Source of the DNA: Acidobacteriota bacterium
GTDB lineage: Bacteria; Acidobacteriota; Terriglobia; Terriglobales; Acidobacteriaceae
Assembly: GCA_021779935.1 (NCBI GenBank)
Contig: JAJXZT010000031.1
Location: forward strand, 1 to 35,196
Direction of reading: 5' to 3'
DNA: 35,196 nt
Shown: positions 17,101 through 26,600 of the stretch, in pieces
Layout of the letters: each line of letters starts with the position of its first letter
Position numbering within the stretch: position 1 is the first letter of the stretch
Position numbers and translations under genes: made by a program
The notes under the pieces: model-generated
The model's database searches: none
What the model was told of the DNA's origin: nothing
Seen by the model: only the letters and a program-made list of their open reading frames with translations

Positions 17101-18090
17101 CCACGTCACTGCCGTGTTCGGGTTTCCTGTAATCGTTGCGGTGAACGTCTGGGTCAGCGTGGCGGTCAACGTTTTCGTCGTTGGAGCCACCGTGATGGTC
17201 AGCGGATTCAGTGTGACCGTCGCCGTCCCCGTCTTGGTGCCGTCGGCAACCGAGGTCGCGGTAATCGTTACCGTCGTCGCGGTTTGGACCACCAGCGGCG
17301 CGGTGTAGAGACCCGCCGTTGTGATCGTGCCGCAGGCGGCTCCGCCTGCCGTGCATGTCGCCGTCCAGGTAACCGCGGTATTCGCAGTCGCACCAACCGT
17401 TGCGGTGAATTGCTGCGTCAACGTTGCGGTGAGTGTCTTGGTTGCCGGTCCGACGGAAACCGTAATCGGATTCAACGTAACCGTTGCGGTGCCGGACTTC
17501 GTGGTGTCCGCCGCAGATGTCGCTTTCACGGTTACGGTGGCCGACGCCGCTACGATCGCGGGCGCGGTGTACAAGCCGGTGGTGCTGATGGTGCCGCAGG
17601 CCGCGCCGCCCGCAGTGCAAGTAACCGTCCATGTGACGGCGGAATTGCTCGTCGCAGCGACCGTTGCGGTGAACTGCTGCGTGGCTCCTCCGTTCAAGGA
17701 TGCCGTGGCCGGTGCGACTGTAACGGAAATTGGAGTGAGGGTAACGGTCGCCGTGGCAGTCTTGGTGGTGTCCGCCGCGGAAGTGGCCGTCACAGTCACT
17801 GACGTAGAACTTGCAACCACTGCGGGAGCGGTGTAAAGCCCGGTCGCGCTGATGGCGCCGCAGGCCGCACCACCCGCAGAGCAGCTTGCGCTCCAGGTGA
17901 CCGACGTATTCGTCGAGTTGGCGACGGTGGCCGTAAACTGCTGCGTCCCCCCGCCATTCAGCGTCGCCGTTGTCGGAGAAACGGAAATTGTTACTGCGGG
18001 TTTACTTCCGCCACCGCATGCAGCCATCCAGAGCACTGCGCAGACCATCAACACTACTGCCCCACAACGGGCAACCCGAAGACGTCGCAT
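14167..18090 (-). CDS. Large lipoprotein with eight bacterial Ig-like repeats
   Basis: This is a 1,307-residue surface or periplasmic protein. The start is ATG 18090, with AGGAGG 4 nt upstream; an earlier in-frame ATG (18120) has no such site. A lipoprotein signal peptide ends at C25 (LWMAAC-GGG). Eight consecutive Big_2-type repeats follow (residues 34-739), each opening like TISVSPTTATL and containing VTW, a Cys pair (in TCTAGGAACG, absent only as a unit in the last repeat) and GLYTAP. After these comes a putative-Ig (He_PIG-like) domain (LPTGLAFSGTNIQQVVGTPT) and a ~450-residue beta-rich Gly/Ser/Thr tail built from loosely repeated GQYACLLNG- and GTYLAPDSNGRF-like units. The family suggests adhesion or surface display; no catalytic motif is seen. 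It faces against clpX and lon. Confidence 0.85.
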   Translation of the reverse strand: MRRLRVARCGAVVLMVCAVLWMAACGGGSKPAVTISVSPTTATLNGGGTQQFTATVANSTNTSVTWSASCSAGGAACGAISATGLYTAPAVVASSTSVTVTATSAADTTKTATATVTLTPISVTVAPATASLNGGATQQFTATVAATSNSAVTWTVTCTAGGAACGTISTTGLYTAPAIVAASATVTVKATSAADTTKSGTATVTLNPITVSVGPATKTLTATLTQQFTATVGATANTAVTWTATCTAGGAACGTITTAGLYTAPLVVQTATTVTITATSVADGTKTGTATVTLNPLTITVAPTTKTLTATLTQTFTATITGNPNTAVTWTATCTAGGAACGAIDASGNYTAPTVVVNTTTVTITATSVADTTKTATATVTLNPLSVAVSPGTASLTATATQQFGATITGNPDQSVTWSVSCTAGGAACGTISNTGLYTAPTVATSTYDVTVTATSVADGTKSGTAVVTLNPLTISVSPGTVTLGATQTQTFSANIQGNPNTAVTWTVTCTAGGAACGTIDINGNYTAPATVTSSSTVTVTATSVADGTKSATATVTLTPVVVTISPTTASVSVSGTQQFSANVVGTSNTAVTWSVTCGVASCGTVSNSGLYTAPASVASSPLSVTVTATSNADNTKSASATVTVTSTPVISVAISPNTSQTVTLNGTVFMTASVTNDSGSAGVTWSLSPSSGCGALSGQTTTSATFTAPSSLSSNCTATVTAKSVTDNTKQATLTINVLQTTSLTIGTTQSDMNNAGVGLPYGMYFNISGGTQPYHLSISGGSLPTGLAFSGTNIQQVVGTPTTVGTYNFTLQVTDSASTPATISQSYYIVVSAAPNGAHNSYLTGQYACLLNGYVDADGSRWAMLTSVTADGSGHLSSGVFNSNSKAGVGTGTLVGTYSVGSDNRGVMTVTATPGGTFTYTLAANSVAAGPSTTIHLVEFDDAGTSPSGQHGDGTCYKQDTNAFVSGTLSGGFAFGMTGESGSGTPRATVGRLSMSGGTISNGVIDQAKGGTYQHATFTGTYLAPDSNGRFTMALVTPGGTANFVSYIIDANRSIMMSADSHASNELESGDVRKQQQGTYAAANINGSFVMYEQSIGISTSDVIQGYRSQVMQGSCNSSGSCNVNISDADEGGTYRSNDSVGAATATVESSGRVTVLPGGGNNIYFYLYDQNSGFMLDPGSTANPNVGFGWMEHQTQTSFTLNSFAGTYILDPLPEMQSNNGESSGYVSIDTSGVVTGANDSGGQSYTDYNQQIGASLSVTNATYGQATVSMSGHAGLYCYAITSTKVACIEGSSNHPDVQRLEQ
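15874..17991 (-). repeat. Tandem ~264-bp coding repeats (eight Ig units)
   Basis: Units 1-6 are each exactly 88 codons (264 bp) from 17991 to 16408. Unit 7 is 90 codons and unit 8 is 88 codons. Units 1-7 share the AACG/ASCG-type block and GLYTAP or GNYTAP; unit 8 is the most divergent (TATFTAPSS). The first six look most alike, which suggests recent duplication or homogenisation. Confidence 0.85.
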
Positions 18091-18923
18091 AGACCCTCCT
18101 AAATATTTGGTCCCTGACAAAACCTAGGTTCGATTCGCTTTGGTGATTCTGCCTGCGAGAAGAGGTCTAAACTGAAACACACTCGGTTTGTCCCAAAAAT
18201 ACTGCGATGTGTTCTCGACTGCCTCACTCCAGGCAACGCTGTTTCAAGTGCAACTTGGGCCGGACCATCGAAAAACTCACAGCACCAACGCGAACAGGGG
18301 GGGGCGCGCATTAGTGTTGGACGAGATGGATTCTCACACTTTCATCCAGTAGAGGCAACAGTTTCCTTCAACTTGAGTCGAGAAATGAGGAGAAAGGCAC
18401 CTTGGAGGCGCTGGCTTATCTTCCTAGGGCTATATCCAGAGTGGTTACTACAGTTTCCCCTTCTGTGTCGATGTGCTTGACTTGTGAATTGAGGAAGAGA
18501 GGAACAGAGAAGATTTGTCTACATTCTCCGGTTTCCAATGCCTCAACTGACACTCCGCTCGAGTTCCAATACAGAAAAAAGAAACATTCACCCAGCGAGG
18601 CGCACCTAAAGAAACGTTCGATGTCGTCCGATAAGGCCGATCGAGGAGCAGACTACAAGTTCTCAACACGAACTCGCTCCGTGCTGGCACTCCCAGAACG
18701 GCCGCAGATAACTGGCATTGAGCGGTTACGATCGAGCAAACTGAAGAGTTCCTTGCGGCGGGTCTTTCGGTTGCCCACGCCCAACCAATGTAGTAGGCTC
18801 GGGAGTACGGATTCGAACTTACCGAGGATGCTCGGTGTCCACTGCCAGAGCGCTGCGGACCTCGACGAATTTCACGTAAGTTCTTGATTTCTTGGCATCT
18901 GGACACAAGGGGAGCAAGATAGA
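18091..18923. other. Long non-coding region before lon
   Basis: About 830 bases lie between the divergent Ig-repeat gene and lon. Open frames of about 150-160 residues exist on both strands (18402-18887 plus, 18448-18906 minus), but they overlap each other, match no family, are rich in Ser/Arg and lack ribosome sites. The base composition looks less GC-rich than the neighbours. Promoters for both flanking genes must lie here, but I could not fix any. It may be decayed DNA. Confidence 0.5.
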
Positions 18924-21332
18924 GTGACGCCTACCAAGGAAAAATTCGAGACAAGAAAGCTGCCGATGATGCCCATCCGGGATGTCGTCATCTTTCCGTA
19001 CATGATGACCCCGTTCGTGGTTGGAAGGGAATCAAGCGTCCGAGCCTTGGACGAAGCCCTGGCCGGCGACAAGCGAATCTTCCTGGCAACCCAGCACGAC
19101 GCGAGCGTCGACGAGCCCAAGCCGAATGAGATTTACCAGGTCGGCACGGTCGTCAACATCGTGCAGAGCCTGAAGCTCCCAGACGGCAATATAAAGGTCC
19201 TGGTGGAAGGCATCGAGCGCGGCAAGGTCCTGCAGATTGTCGAGACCGACGGATATTACGAGTCCACAATCCGAACCGTGAAGTACACGCCGGAAATGAC
19301 GCCGCAGATCGAATCGGCCATGCAGCGCGTCTCCTCGCTCTTTGAGCAGTACGTCAAGCTCTGTCAGTCGCTGAACTACGAGACCATGGCTTCCAGCGTC
19401 CGCACCGAGGACATCTCGAAGCTGACCGACACGATCGCCGCCAACCTGCAGCTTTCCATCGAGGAGAAGCAGGAGTTGCTGGAGATCTTCGATCCCGCCG
19501 AGCGCCTGAACCGCGTGGCCGACGTCCTCGACATCGAAATCGAAAAGCTGAACATGGACCGCACCATTCAGTCGCGCGTCAAGCGCCAGATGGAGCGCGC
19601 CCAGAAAGAGTATTACCTCAACGAGAAGATCAAGGCCATCCAGAAGGAACTGGGCCGCGGCGAGAAAAGCGAGTTCGACGAACTGAAGAAGAAAGTCGAT
19701 GCCGCCGGCATGCCCAAGGATGTTCACGACAAGGCCATCCAGGAGTTGAAAAAGCTGGAAGCCATGCCGCCGATGTCGGCCGAATCCACGGTTTCGCGCA
19801 ACTACCTCGACTGGCTGCTGGCCGTCCCGTGGAAAAAGAAATCGAAGGAAGTCCGCGACATTGAGTACGCGGAAAAGGTTTTGAATGAGGATCATTACGG
19901 GCTGGAAAAGATCAAGGACCGCATCCTTGAATTTCTTGCCGTCCGGCAGTTGGTCAAGAATCCAAAGGGTTCGATCCTGTGCTTTGTCGGACCTCCGGGC
20001 GTGGGCAAGACTTCGCTCGGCATGAGCATCGCCAAGGCCACGGGCCGCAAGTTTGTTCGCATGTCACTGGGTGGCGTGCGCGACGAAGCCGAAATTCGAG
20101 GCCACCGGCGCACATACATCGGCGCCCTGCCGGGCCAGATCGTCCAGATGATGAAAAAGGCCGGCACCAAGAACCCGGTATTCATGCTCGACGAAGTCGA
20201 CAAGATGTCGATGGATTTCCGCGGCGACCCGTCATCGGCGCTGCTCGAGGTACTGGATCCCGAACAAAACTTCATGTTCGTGGACCATTATCTTGACGTC
20301 GAATATGACCTCTCGCAGGTGTTCTTCATCGCCACCGCCAACGTGATGCACACCATACCGGCGCCTCTCCAGGACCGCATGGAAGTTCTGCGGTTACACG
20401 GTTATACCGAACTGGAGAAGCTGGAAATTGCCAAGCAATACTTGGTGAGAAAGCAGCGCGAACAGGCGGGCGTAAACGACAAGAATGTGACCTTTACCGA
20501 TGATGGCCTGCTTGGGATCATCCGCGGCTATACCCGGGAAGCCGGCGTCCGCAACCTCGAACGCGAGATCGGCAACGTTTGCCGCAAGGTCGCGCGCAAG
20601 GTGGTCAAGGAGGGCGAGAAGTACACCATCGAGATCAACGGCGAGAATGTGAGTGAATTCCTCGGCGTTGCCAGGTACCGCGATACCGCCGCCAACGAAA
20701 AGAGCGAAATCGGGTTGGTTACCGGCCTTGCATGGACGGAAGTCGGCGGGTCAATCCTGACAACGGAAGTCGCGATTGTTGACGGCAAGGGCAAGCTGAC
20801 GCTGACCGGAAAACTCGGCGACGTGATGCAGGAATCGGCACAAGCCGCCATGAGCTACGTTCGCTCGCGAGCGCACCGTCTCGGGTTGCCGCGCGATTTC
20901 TATCGCAATGTCGACATTCACGTTCACGTACCGGAAGGCGCGATCCCGAAGGATGGCCCCTCGGCCGGCATCACCATGGCGACGGCGATCTCCAGCGCCC
21001 TCAGCCGCATTCCTGTCCGGCGCGATATCGCCATGACCGGTGAAATCACGCTGCGTGGCAAGGTGCTGCCCATCGGAGGGCTCAAGGAAAAACTGCTGGC
21101 CGCTCATCGCGCCGGTATCTTTGAAGTGATCATGCCCAAGGAAAACGAAAAAGACATCGCGGAGGTCCCGGAAAACCTGCGCAACGCGATGAAGTTGCAT
21201 TTCGTCGATAACATGGACGAAGTGCTGCAAGTCGCTCTCGAGAGGCCGCTTCCGGAAGTTCCCGAGGATGCCAGTGCCCCCGTTCTTGGCACGATTACGC
21301 CTCCCCCCGAACCTCCATCCGCCCGTCAATAG
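18924..21332 (+). CDS. lon: Endopeptidase La (Lon protease)
   Basis: This is an 802-residue ATP-dependent cytoplasmic protease for damaged and regulatory proteins. The start is GTG 18924, with GGGGAG about 8 nt upstream. The N-terminal LonN substrate domain ([19 protein letters not shown]) and a helical region (to about 330) precede the AAA+ module with Walker A GPPGVGKT (356-363) and Walker [12 protein letters not shown]. The protease domain carries S680 in PKDGPSAG and K723 in GGLKEK, the Ser-Lys dyad. The C-terminus ends in a Pro-rich tail ([10 protein letters not shown]). The length is typical. In many bacteria lon follows clpX directly; here it is 4.9 kb away. Confidence 0.98.
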   Translation: MTPTKEKFETRKLPMMPIRDVVIFPYMMTPFVVGRESSVRALDEALAGDKRIFLATQHDASVDEPKPNEIYQVGTVVNIVQSLKLPDGNIKVLVEGIERGKVLQIVETDGYYESTIRTVKYTPEMTPQIESAMQRVSSLFEQYVKLCQSLNYETMASSVRTEDISKLTDTIAANLQLSIEEKQELLEIFDPAERLNRVADVLDIEIEKLNMDRTIQSRVKRQMERAQKEYYLNEKIKAIQKELGRGEKSEFDELKKKVDAAGMPKDVHDKAIQELKKLEAMPPMSAESTVSRNYLDWLLAVPWKKKSKEVRDIEYAEKVLNEDHYGLEKIKDRILEFLAVRQLVKNPKGSILCFVGPPGVGKTSLGMSIAKATGRKFVRMSLGGVRDEAEIRGHRRTYIGALPGQIVQMMKKAGTKNPVFMLDEVDKMSMDFRGDPSSALLEVLDPEQNFMFVDHYLDVEYDLSQVFFIATANVMHTIPAPLQDRMEVLRLHGYTELEKLEIAKQYLVRKQREQAGVNDKNVTFTDDGLLGIIRGYTREAGVRNLEREIGNVCRKVARKVVKEGEKYTIEINGENVSEFLGVARYRDTAANEKSEIGLVTGLAWTEVGGSILTTEVAIVDGKGKLTLTGKLGDVMQESAQAAMSYVRSRAHRLGLPRDFYRNVDIHVHVPEGAIPKDGPSAGITMATAISSALSRIPVRRDIAMTGEITLRGKVLPIGGLKEKLLAAHRAGIFEVIMPKENEKDIAEVPENLRNAMKLHFVDNMDEVLQVALERPLPEVPEDASAPVLGTITPPPEPPSARQ

Positions 21333-21351
21333 GCAGAGCAAATTTCTGCTG

Positions 21352-21379
21352 GCCCGCGCTTCGGCGCGGGCTTAACTTT
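21352..21379 (+). terminator. Hairpin between lon and engB
   Basis: GCCCGCGC (21352-21359) pairs with GCGCGGGC (21364-21371) over a TTCG tetraloop, followed by TTAACTTT. The broken T run means termination may be partial, letting some lon transcripts read into engB. Confidence 0.55.
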
Positions 21380-21467
21380 GCGCCGGAATCCGCGTGGCAA
21401 TCCATCTTTAATATTTGCCGACCGCCCCCACTGGAATTTTCCGCATCTCAGGATAGAATCACATGGG

Positions 21468-22085
21468 ATGAAGGTTTTCACGCGGTTCATCACATCATCG
21501 GCCGATGCCTCGAAGTTCCCTCCTCCGAGCGCTCCTGAGATTGCGTTTCTCGGACGCTCGAATGTCGGAAAGTCGAGCTTGATTAATTCGCTCGTGAGCA
21601 ACAAGATCGCAAAGACCAGCAACACGCCCGGCCGCACCCAGACAATCAACTTTTTCGAAGTGCGTTGGCCTGGACGCCCGCATCCTGACATCCTCTTTGC
21701 TGACCTTCCCGGCTACGGCTATGCCCGGGTGCCGAACGCCATCCGTGAACAGTGGCCGAGCTTCATCAATCCCTACCTGACGACCCGTTCCACGCTTGCC
21801 CTGTGCCTATGCCTGGTGGATGCCAACATTCCTCCGCAGAAGAGCGACGCCCAGTTGGTTGACTTCCTGAAGCAGACGCAGCGACCGATGCTGGTGGTGG
21901 CCACCAAGGCCGACCGTGTCGGCACGCGACTGCAAGCTTCGCTGAACGCCCTTCGCCAAGGGTTGCAGGTGGATCAAATCGTGGCGTATTCGGCAAAAAC
22001 CGGCCTTGGAAAAGAGGACCTGTGGAAGTTGATTCGCGAGGCCGGCGAGCGGTTAACCGGCGAACTTCCTTCCCTGACTGAATAA
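21468..22085 (+). CDS. engB: Ribosome biogenesis GTP-binding protein EngB/YsxC
   Basis: This 205-residue TRAFAC GTPase is needed for assembly of the large ribosomal subunit. G1 is GRSNVGKSS (29-37), followed by the family signature TPGRTQTINFF. G3 is DLPGYGYA and G4 is TKAD, and the C-terminal SAKTGLGKEDLW matches the G5 region. The start chosen is ATG 21468 (MKVFTRFITSS); an open frame back to 21378 adds residues not seen in the family. The ribosome site is weak (AGGA about 14 nt upstream). Position just after lon is common in several phyla. A hairpin terminator follows. Confidence 0.95.
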   Translation: MKVFTRFITSSADASKFPPPSAPEIAFLGRSNVGKSSLINSLVSNKIAKTSNTPGRTQTINFFEVRWPGRPHPDILFADLPGYGYARVPNAIREQWPSFINPYLTTRSTLALCLCLVDANIPPQKSDAQLVDFLKQTQRPMLVVATKADRVGTRLQASLNALRQGLQVDQIVAYSAKTGLGKEDLWKLIREAGERLTGELPSLTE

Positions 22086-22108
22086 CAAACTCTCTTGCCC
22101 CAAAGAAC

Positions 22109-22135
22109 AAGCGCTCCACTGCGGAGCGCTTTTCT
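22109..22135. terminator. Hairpin terminator between convergent engB and the BON gene
   Basis: AAGCGCTCC (22109-22117) pairs perfectly with GGAGCGCTT (22123-22131) over 5 nt, then TTCTCTG. The minus-strand side ends in TTGTTCTTT, so it may serve both convergent genes. Confidence 0.75.
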
Positions 22136-22167
22136 CTGTCACGCTGTTTCCCGTCGCAAATGATCCG

Positions 22168-22920
22168 TCACTTTCCGGATGACACCGCGAGATTATTGGT
22201 CACCCTGTACACGCCCGGCACCTCCGATGCCGCCATGAACGCAACCTGTTTATCCACCTGGCTGTTCACCACGCCGTCCAACGCTACATTGCCGTTTGCC
22301 ACCACAATGCGAATTGGATCCTGCGGGTCGTTGGCATACATCGGAAGCCTTCCGTAAACCGCACGTGCAACGCGGAAACGGATGGCATCGTCAAACGGTG
22401 AGAGCGGCGCAACTTTCACCCTGTCAATGAGTTCCTTCACTCCCGGCGTCGTTTCCACCAGGTTGATTGCGGAATCCCTGCTCGCATAGGTCCGAGTGCT
22501 GCCGGAGAGCGTCACCACTCCGTTCCGCACGCCCAGGCTGAAACTGTTGAACACGGTTCCCGGGTACGTGTGGTCATAGCGCAACTTGTCCGCAAGCTTG
22601 TTCTGCAATTGCTCATCGGGAACAGTGCTCGCAACCGTAACATCGTCGCGCACTCCCGCGACATGGTCCTTGCGGCGAATCTTCTGCTCCGCGTTCGCCT
22701 TGTCGTAATACAGCCCTACCGAGCCGGTGAGAGTCACTACACCTTGTTCTACCCTGGCATGCACGTTCGAAAGACTCTTGTTACCCTGCAGGTAACTTTG
22801 TACCTCACTCAGAATCTGCGAGTCGTACTTGCCGCTCCCGGACACCTGCTGCGCGGCAATTGGCGCGCACAGCGCCGCCGAGAGGATCGTCACCAGCGTC
22901 AACTTAATTGCTTTCGTCAT
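22168..22920 (-). CDS. Exported protein with three BON domains
   Basis: This is a 250-residue periplasmic protein. A signal peptide (about 1-24, ending PIAAQ) is followed by three BON (OsmY/nodulation) units. Each has the helix-strand pattern ending in a G-V-V-T-L-x-G type motif: EQGVVTLTGSV (about 58-68), RNGVVTLSGST (about 132-142) and NGNVALDGVV (about 209-218). BON domains are thought to bind phospholipid or outer-membrane surfaces, as OsmY does under osmotic stress. The start ATG 22920 has AAGGAGAGG just upstream. A perfect palindrome lies 14-31 nt upstream of the start, so transcription is probably controlled. It is 74 nt from pcm and may form its own transcription unit. Confidence 0.85.
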   Translation of the reverse strand: MTKAIKLTLVTILSAALCAPIAAQQVSGSGKYDSQILSEVQSYLQGNKSLSNVHARVEQGVVTLTGSVGLYYDKANAEQKIRRKDHVAGVRDDVTVASTVPDEQLQNKLADKLRYDHTYPGTVFNSFSLGVRNGVVTLSGSTRTYASRDSAINLVETTPGVKELIDRVKVAPLSPFDDAIRFRVARAVYGRLPMYANDPQDPIRIVVANGNVALDGVVNSQVDKQVAFMAASEVPGVYRVTNNLAVSSGK

Positions 22921-22933
22921 GGTTCCTCTCCTT

Positions 22934-22951
22934 AGTAAGCATTCGCTTACT
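22934..22951. promoter_or_regulatory. Operator-like palindrome upstream of the BON gene
   Basis: AGTAAGC (22934-22940) and GCTTACT (22945-22951) form a perfect 7-bp inverted repeat with 4 nt between. It lies just upstream of the ribosome site of the BON gene. The shape and bases (GTAAGC-n4-GCTTAC) resemble operators of TetR-family repressors. No tetR gene is seen in the window, so the regulator would act in trans. Confidence 0.55.
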
Positions 22952-22994
22952 TAGACGCGGAACCTCGCCGGAAGTTTCGTTTTCTCTGGGATAT

Positions 22995-23669
22995 TTATCG
23001 ATGCCAGGCAGGAAATCCGGCTTCGCCAATGAGCGGCACAAAACGACAGCCACCGAGAGTGGCGGTCTCAATACTTCCCTTGGACTTACGCGCCAGATGC
23101 AGCATCTGCAACTCGACAGAACCAACAGGCACAATCATGCTGCCGCCCTCTTGCAGTTGCCCGGCCAGTGCGGCCGGGATGGCCGGCGCCGCCGCCGCAA
23201 CGATGATGCGGTCAAACGGAGCGTGCGAAGGCAGACCTTCGCTTCCGTCTCCGTCAATTACCACTGTATTTGTAAACCCGGTTCGAGCAAGATTGATTCG
23301 CGCACGCGCGGCAAGTTCAGGGCGCACTTCCATGGTGAAGACTTCGGTGGCAAGCAGGGAGAGGACGGCTGCCTGGTATCCGGTACCGGTGCCAATTTCC
23401 AGCACCCGGTCTTGGGGATCGATGGCGAGCAGTTGCAACATGTACGCCACGATGAATGGCTGCGATACTGTCTGTCCGCCGCCAATCGGAACCGGCGAAT
23501 CGTCGTAGGCGAGGCGGGTCAACTCCGCGTTGACAAATTCGTGCCGGGGAACCCGCAGCATGGCGTCAAGCACGCGTTCGTCGCGGATTCCGCGCCGGCG
23601 AAGCTGCTCTTCCACCATGCGCGCGCGCGCCGCTTGAAAGCTCTCGGCGACAGATGTTTCTTCAGGCAC
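22995..23669 (-). CDS. pcm: Protein-L-isoaspartate O-methyltransferase
   Basis: This is a 224-residue SAM-dependent methyltransferase that starts repair of isoaspartyl residues in aged proteins. The N-terminal helix region (RARMVEEQLRRRGIRDERVL) and the PCMT substrate loop GGGQTVSQPFIVAYM are present. The SAM motif is VLEIGTGTGYQAAVL, and FDRIIVAAAAPAIP is the later conserved block. The start is GTG 23669, 6 nt after the tamB stop, so it is probably translated from the same mRNA. There is no signal peptide, so the enzyme acts in the cytoplasm. The length is typical. Confidence 0.95.
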   Translation of the reverse strand: MPEETSVAESFQAARARMVEEQLRRRGIRDERVLDAMLRVPRHEFVNAELTRLAYDDSPVPIGGGQTVSQPFIVAYMLQLLAIDPQDRVLEIGTGTGYQAAVLSLLATEVFTMEVRPELAARARINLARTGFTNTVVIDGDGSEGLPSHAPFDRIIVAAAAPAIPAALAGQLQEGGSMIVPVGSVELQMLHLARKSKGSIETATLGGCRFVPLIGEAGFPAWHR

Positions 23670-23675
23670 GGCGGA

Positions 23676-26600
23676 TCACCGTTTGCGCTTCCGGATGCGC
23701 ACATCGAATCCGACGACGCCGTTCTGGTCGCGCACTCCAATGATCGATATTTCTCGATTTATATTGTACTCAACCTGGATCACTTCCTGCGCCGATTGCG
23801 CAAGGTTCGTGATGTAGGTGAGTGTCACCTTGTTCGATACCTGTTGTTCGATCGTCATGCGGGCGTTGGCGGCGTTTTCCGGGCCGCCGACCGAGGGATC
23901 GATCTTGATGCGGCTCACGCCGAACAATTTCTGCACGCGGCTGCTCACCGTTGCGTTCAGTGCCTGCCCCAGCAGCGCACTCGACGCGCTCTCCGTCAGC
24001 GTCGGCTGCGATTGCGTATAGGCCACCGTCGCCTGGTTGATCGACTCCTCACGCGTTCGCCCCAGCGCCAGCAGTGCAATGATGTCACCCGTCGGCAGCG
24101 GCGGATCCGAGCGGTACGTCATGCTCAACCGGTCGAGCGAGCCGTGCAGCCCCAGCGTGATGTCGTAGTCCCTTACGTGCGCGGTTGCTTCCGTGTCGAG
24201 CACCGGCGTAATCGTAACCGGGTTGGAGAAAACGATGTCCCCGCGTTCGATGTGATATTTCGTCCCGGCAAAATTCACATCGCCTTCGAGTATGTCCACT
24301 CTTCCCAGCACCGCCGGGCGCGCCGCCGTGCCGCGAATGTGCAGATCGACATCTCCCGATATTCGCGCCAATGAAGTTTCCACTTGTAGCGCCGCCGTGG
24401 AAACGACATGCACGTCGAGATGCAGGTTGTTCGTTGGAGATCCCGGTCCTGGCCCGATTGCCGACTGCTTGCTGCGCGCCAGGTACATGGCAAAATCGAA
24501 CTGCGGGTTCAATGCAAATTTCGTCACCGTAACGTCGCCGGAGAGCATTGCATTCTTCATGCTGCCGGAAAGCGTCAGGTTCGCATCCGCAGTGGAACTC
24601 ACGCCTTCCGGATAGCGGATGCGGATGTCGCGGCCGTGTCCCGTCAGGTTAAAGGCGATTCCCCGTTCGTAGGTAATAAAACCACCAAGAGTCAGCAACC
24701 CTCCGCCTGACCGCGCCGAGAGGCTCTCTACCTGCAAACGATCCTGGTTAAAGATCATCGTGCCGTTCACGCCGCTCAGTCCGTTCGGCATGTCGATGTA
24801 AGAGACAGCGCCATTGGTAATCGTGACCCGCCCGTGAAAACGCGGTTGCGTGACCGTGCCGCCGATGGTGAGGCCGAACGCACTGACCCCACTCGACATC
24901 AGGTTTGCATCAATCGTCTGCAGTATCTTCAGATTGACGTCGCCGTCCGCACGCATTCGCAACCGGCGCTCGCCCGTAACTTCGGCCGTACCGCGCAACT
25001 CCAAAAAGTGTGTCTGTTCGCCGACCATGCGGAACTGCTCAATGCGGACGAGACCTCCCGCAATGTTCACGCGAAGCGGACCGTCATTCCGAACGGGAAC
25101 GCTCTCCAGATTGCTCGACAATCGTGCAATGTTGATGCCCAGGTTGAGCGCGCCCGGTGATTTCAGCGATCCGGAGACATCCGCCCGGCCATCCACTGCC
25201 GTTGGCCCGGTAAGTCTTACGGGAACGAATGCTTCGATCAGAGGATTCAAGTTGGTGCTGTCGAAAGTCAGTGCGCCGCTTCCCGCCATTTCGCCGCGCA
25301 TTTGAATCATGCCATCGAACGAAACATGTCCTTGCGGAAAATCGGAGCGGGCCGTCACACGCATTTCCGCGCCCTGCGTTACCGCAGTCGCCTTTAGATC
25401 GCCGACCCGTACCTTGTTTATAGCGAGGTCTCGCAACTGCAACGACGCGTTGATCGCCGGTTCATCCGGTGTTCCCTTGCCCGAGGCATCCAGCGAAAGC
25501 AGACCGGCGATATGCACCTTGGAATAGTTCGCCTGCGCTAGACGGTCAACGCGCAAATTTTCGCCGTGTGCATTGAATCGGAACGCCTTTGTACTCACGT
25601 TGTATGCAACACTTCCACTAGCCGTACCCACATCGCTTGCCAAGCGGACATTGCGCGCCTCGGCTTCGTTGTTGGCGAAGGCGACATCTGCGGCAAGCGA
25701 CTGCACGGCCTGTCCGTACACCACGGCTTTCGACAGTGTCACGTGACCCGCGACTTGTGGCGCGTTTCGCGTGCCCATGAATTGAAGGGCCGCATCCAGC
25801 GTGCCAGTCACAGGATAGGCATACCCAGCGATTGACTGTAGTTCCGCGACATCGCCGTGATGCAACGCAACGCTGGCCGTAAAAGGGGTATCCCTGGTGA
25901 ACTCTCCGTTTACCGGTGTCGCCGAACCTTCCGCATTGATCACGGTTGGCCCGTGACGCAACACTGCGTTGCTCACCCTGACGCGTTGCGGAGAATAAAG
26001 CACATCGGCCGATAACTCGTCCCAATGGATTGACTGTACACGGTGCTGTGCAGGACCTGTGCTTACTGTCTTTGTCGCACCCGGCTCTGGATTGGCGCCC
26101 TTCAGCGGCCATCGCGGAAGTTGCCAGTACGCCGGATTCTCGAGAATCGGTCCTGGAACTGCTGTGCTCGGTTTTACCTGCGCTGCCACAACTGGCTTAG
26201 AAGCCTGCGGTTGCGGAACCTCGCTACCAACCATTGTTGTAAAGTCTCGTGCGTCCACGTGACCCGTGATCGTGGGCACTTTCAGAGTTCCAGTCGCGCT
26301 GCCGGAGAAAGATGCCACGCCCGAAAGATGCACCGGCAGCATCGTTGGACCGCCGAGTGCTTCGACCATTGGCCCGAACTCCGCAAGGTTCGAGGTCGCG
26401 AGATTGAATTGCAGGCTATTGCGCGGACTGAGCGCTCCTGACGCAGTGAGATGAGTCGCACGCGTCGAGAGTGTAAGGACGTCAAAGTTAAGTACTCCTG
26501 ACGGCTCGCGATACGACGCCTTCACCTGTCCGAAAACCGGCAACTCATCCGAAGGTACTGCCGCCGGTGCGCTGACATTGAGCGATACATCCGTGCGCAG

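Noticed and set aside
15874-17991. Possible CRISPR or satellite array
   Set aside because: The periodicity is 264 bp, stays in frame and encodes Ig domains; there are no short direct repeats with spacers.
18402-18887. 161-codon plus-strand frame before lon
   Set aside because: No ribosome site, no recognisable motif, and a similar-sized frame on the other strand of the same bases.
22908-24374. 488-codon plus-strand open frame
   Set aside because: It is antisense to pcm and the end of tamB, Arg/His-rich and without motifs.
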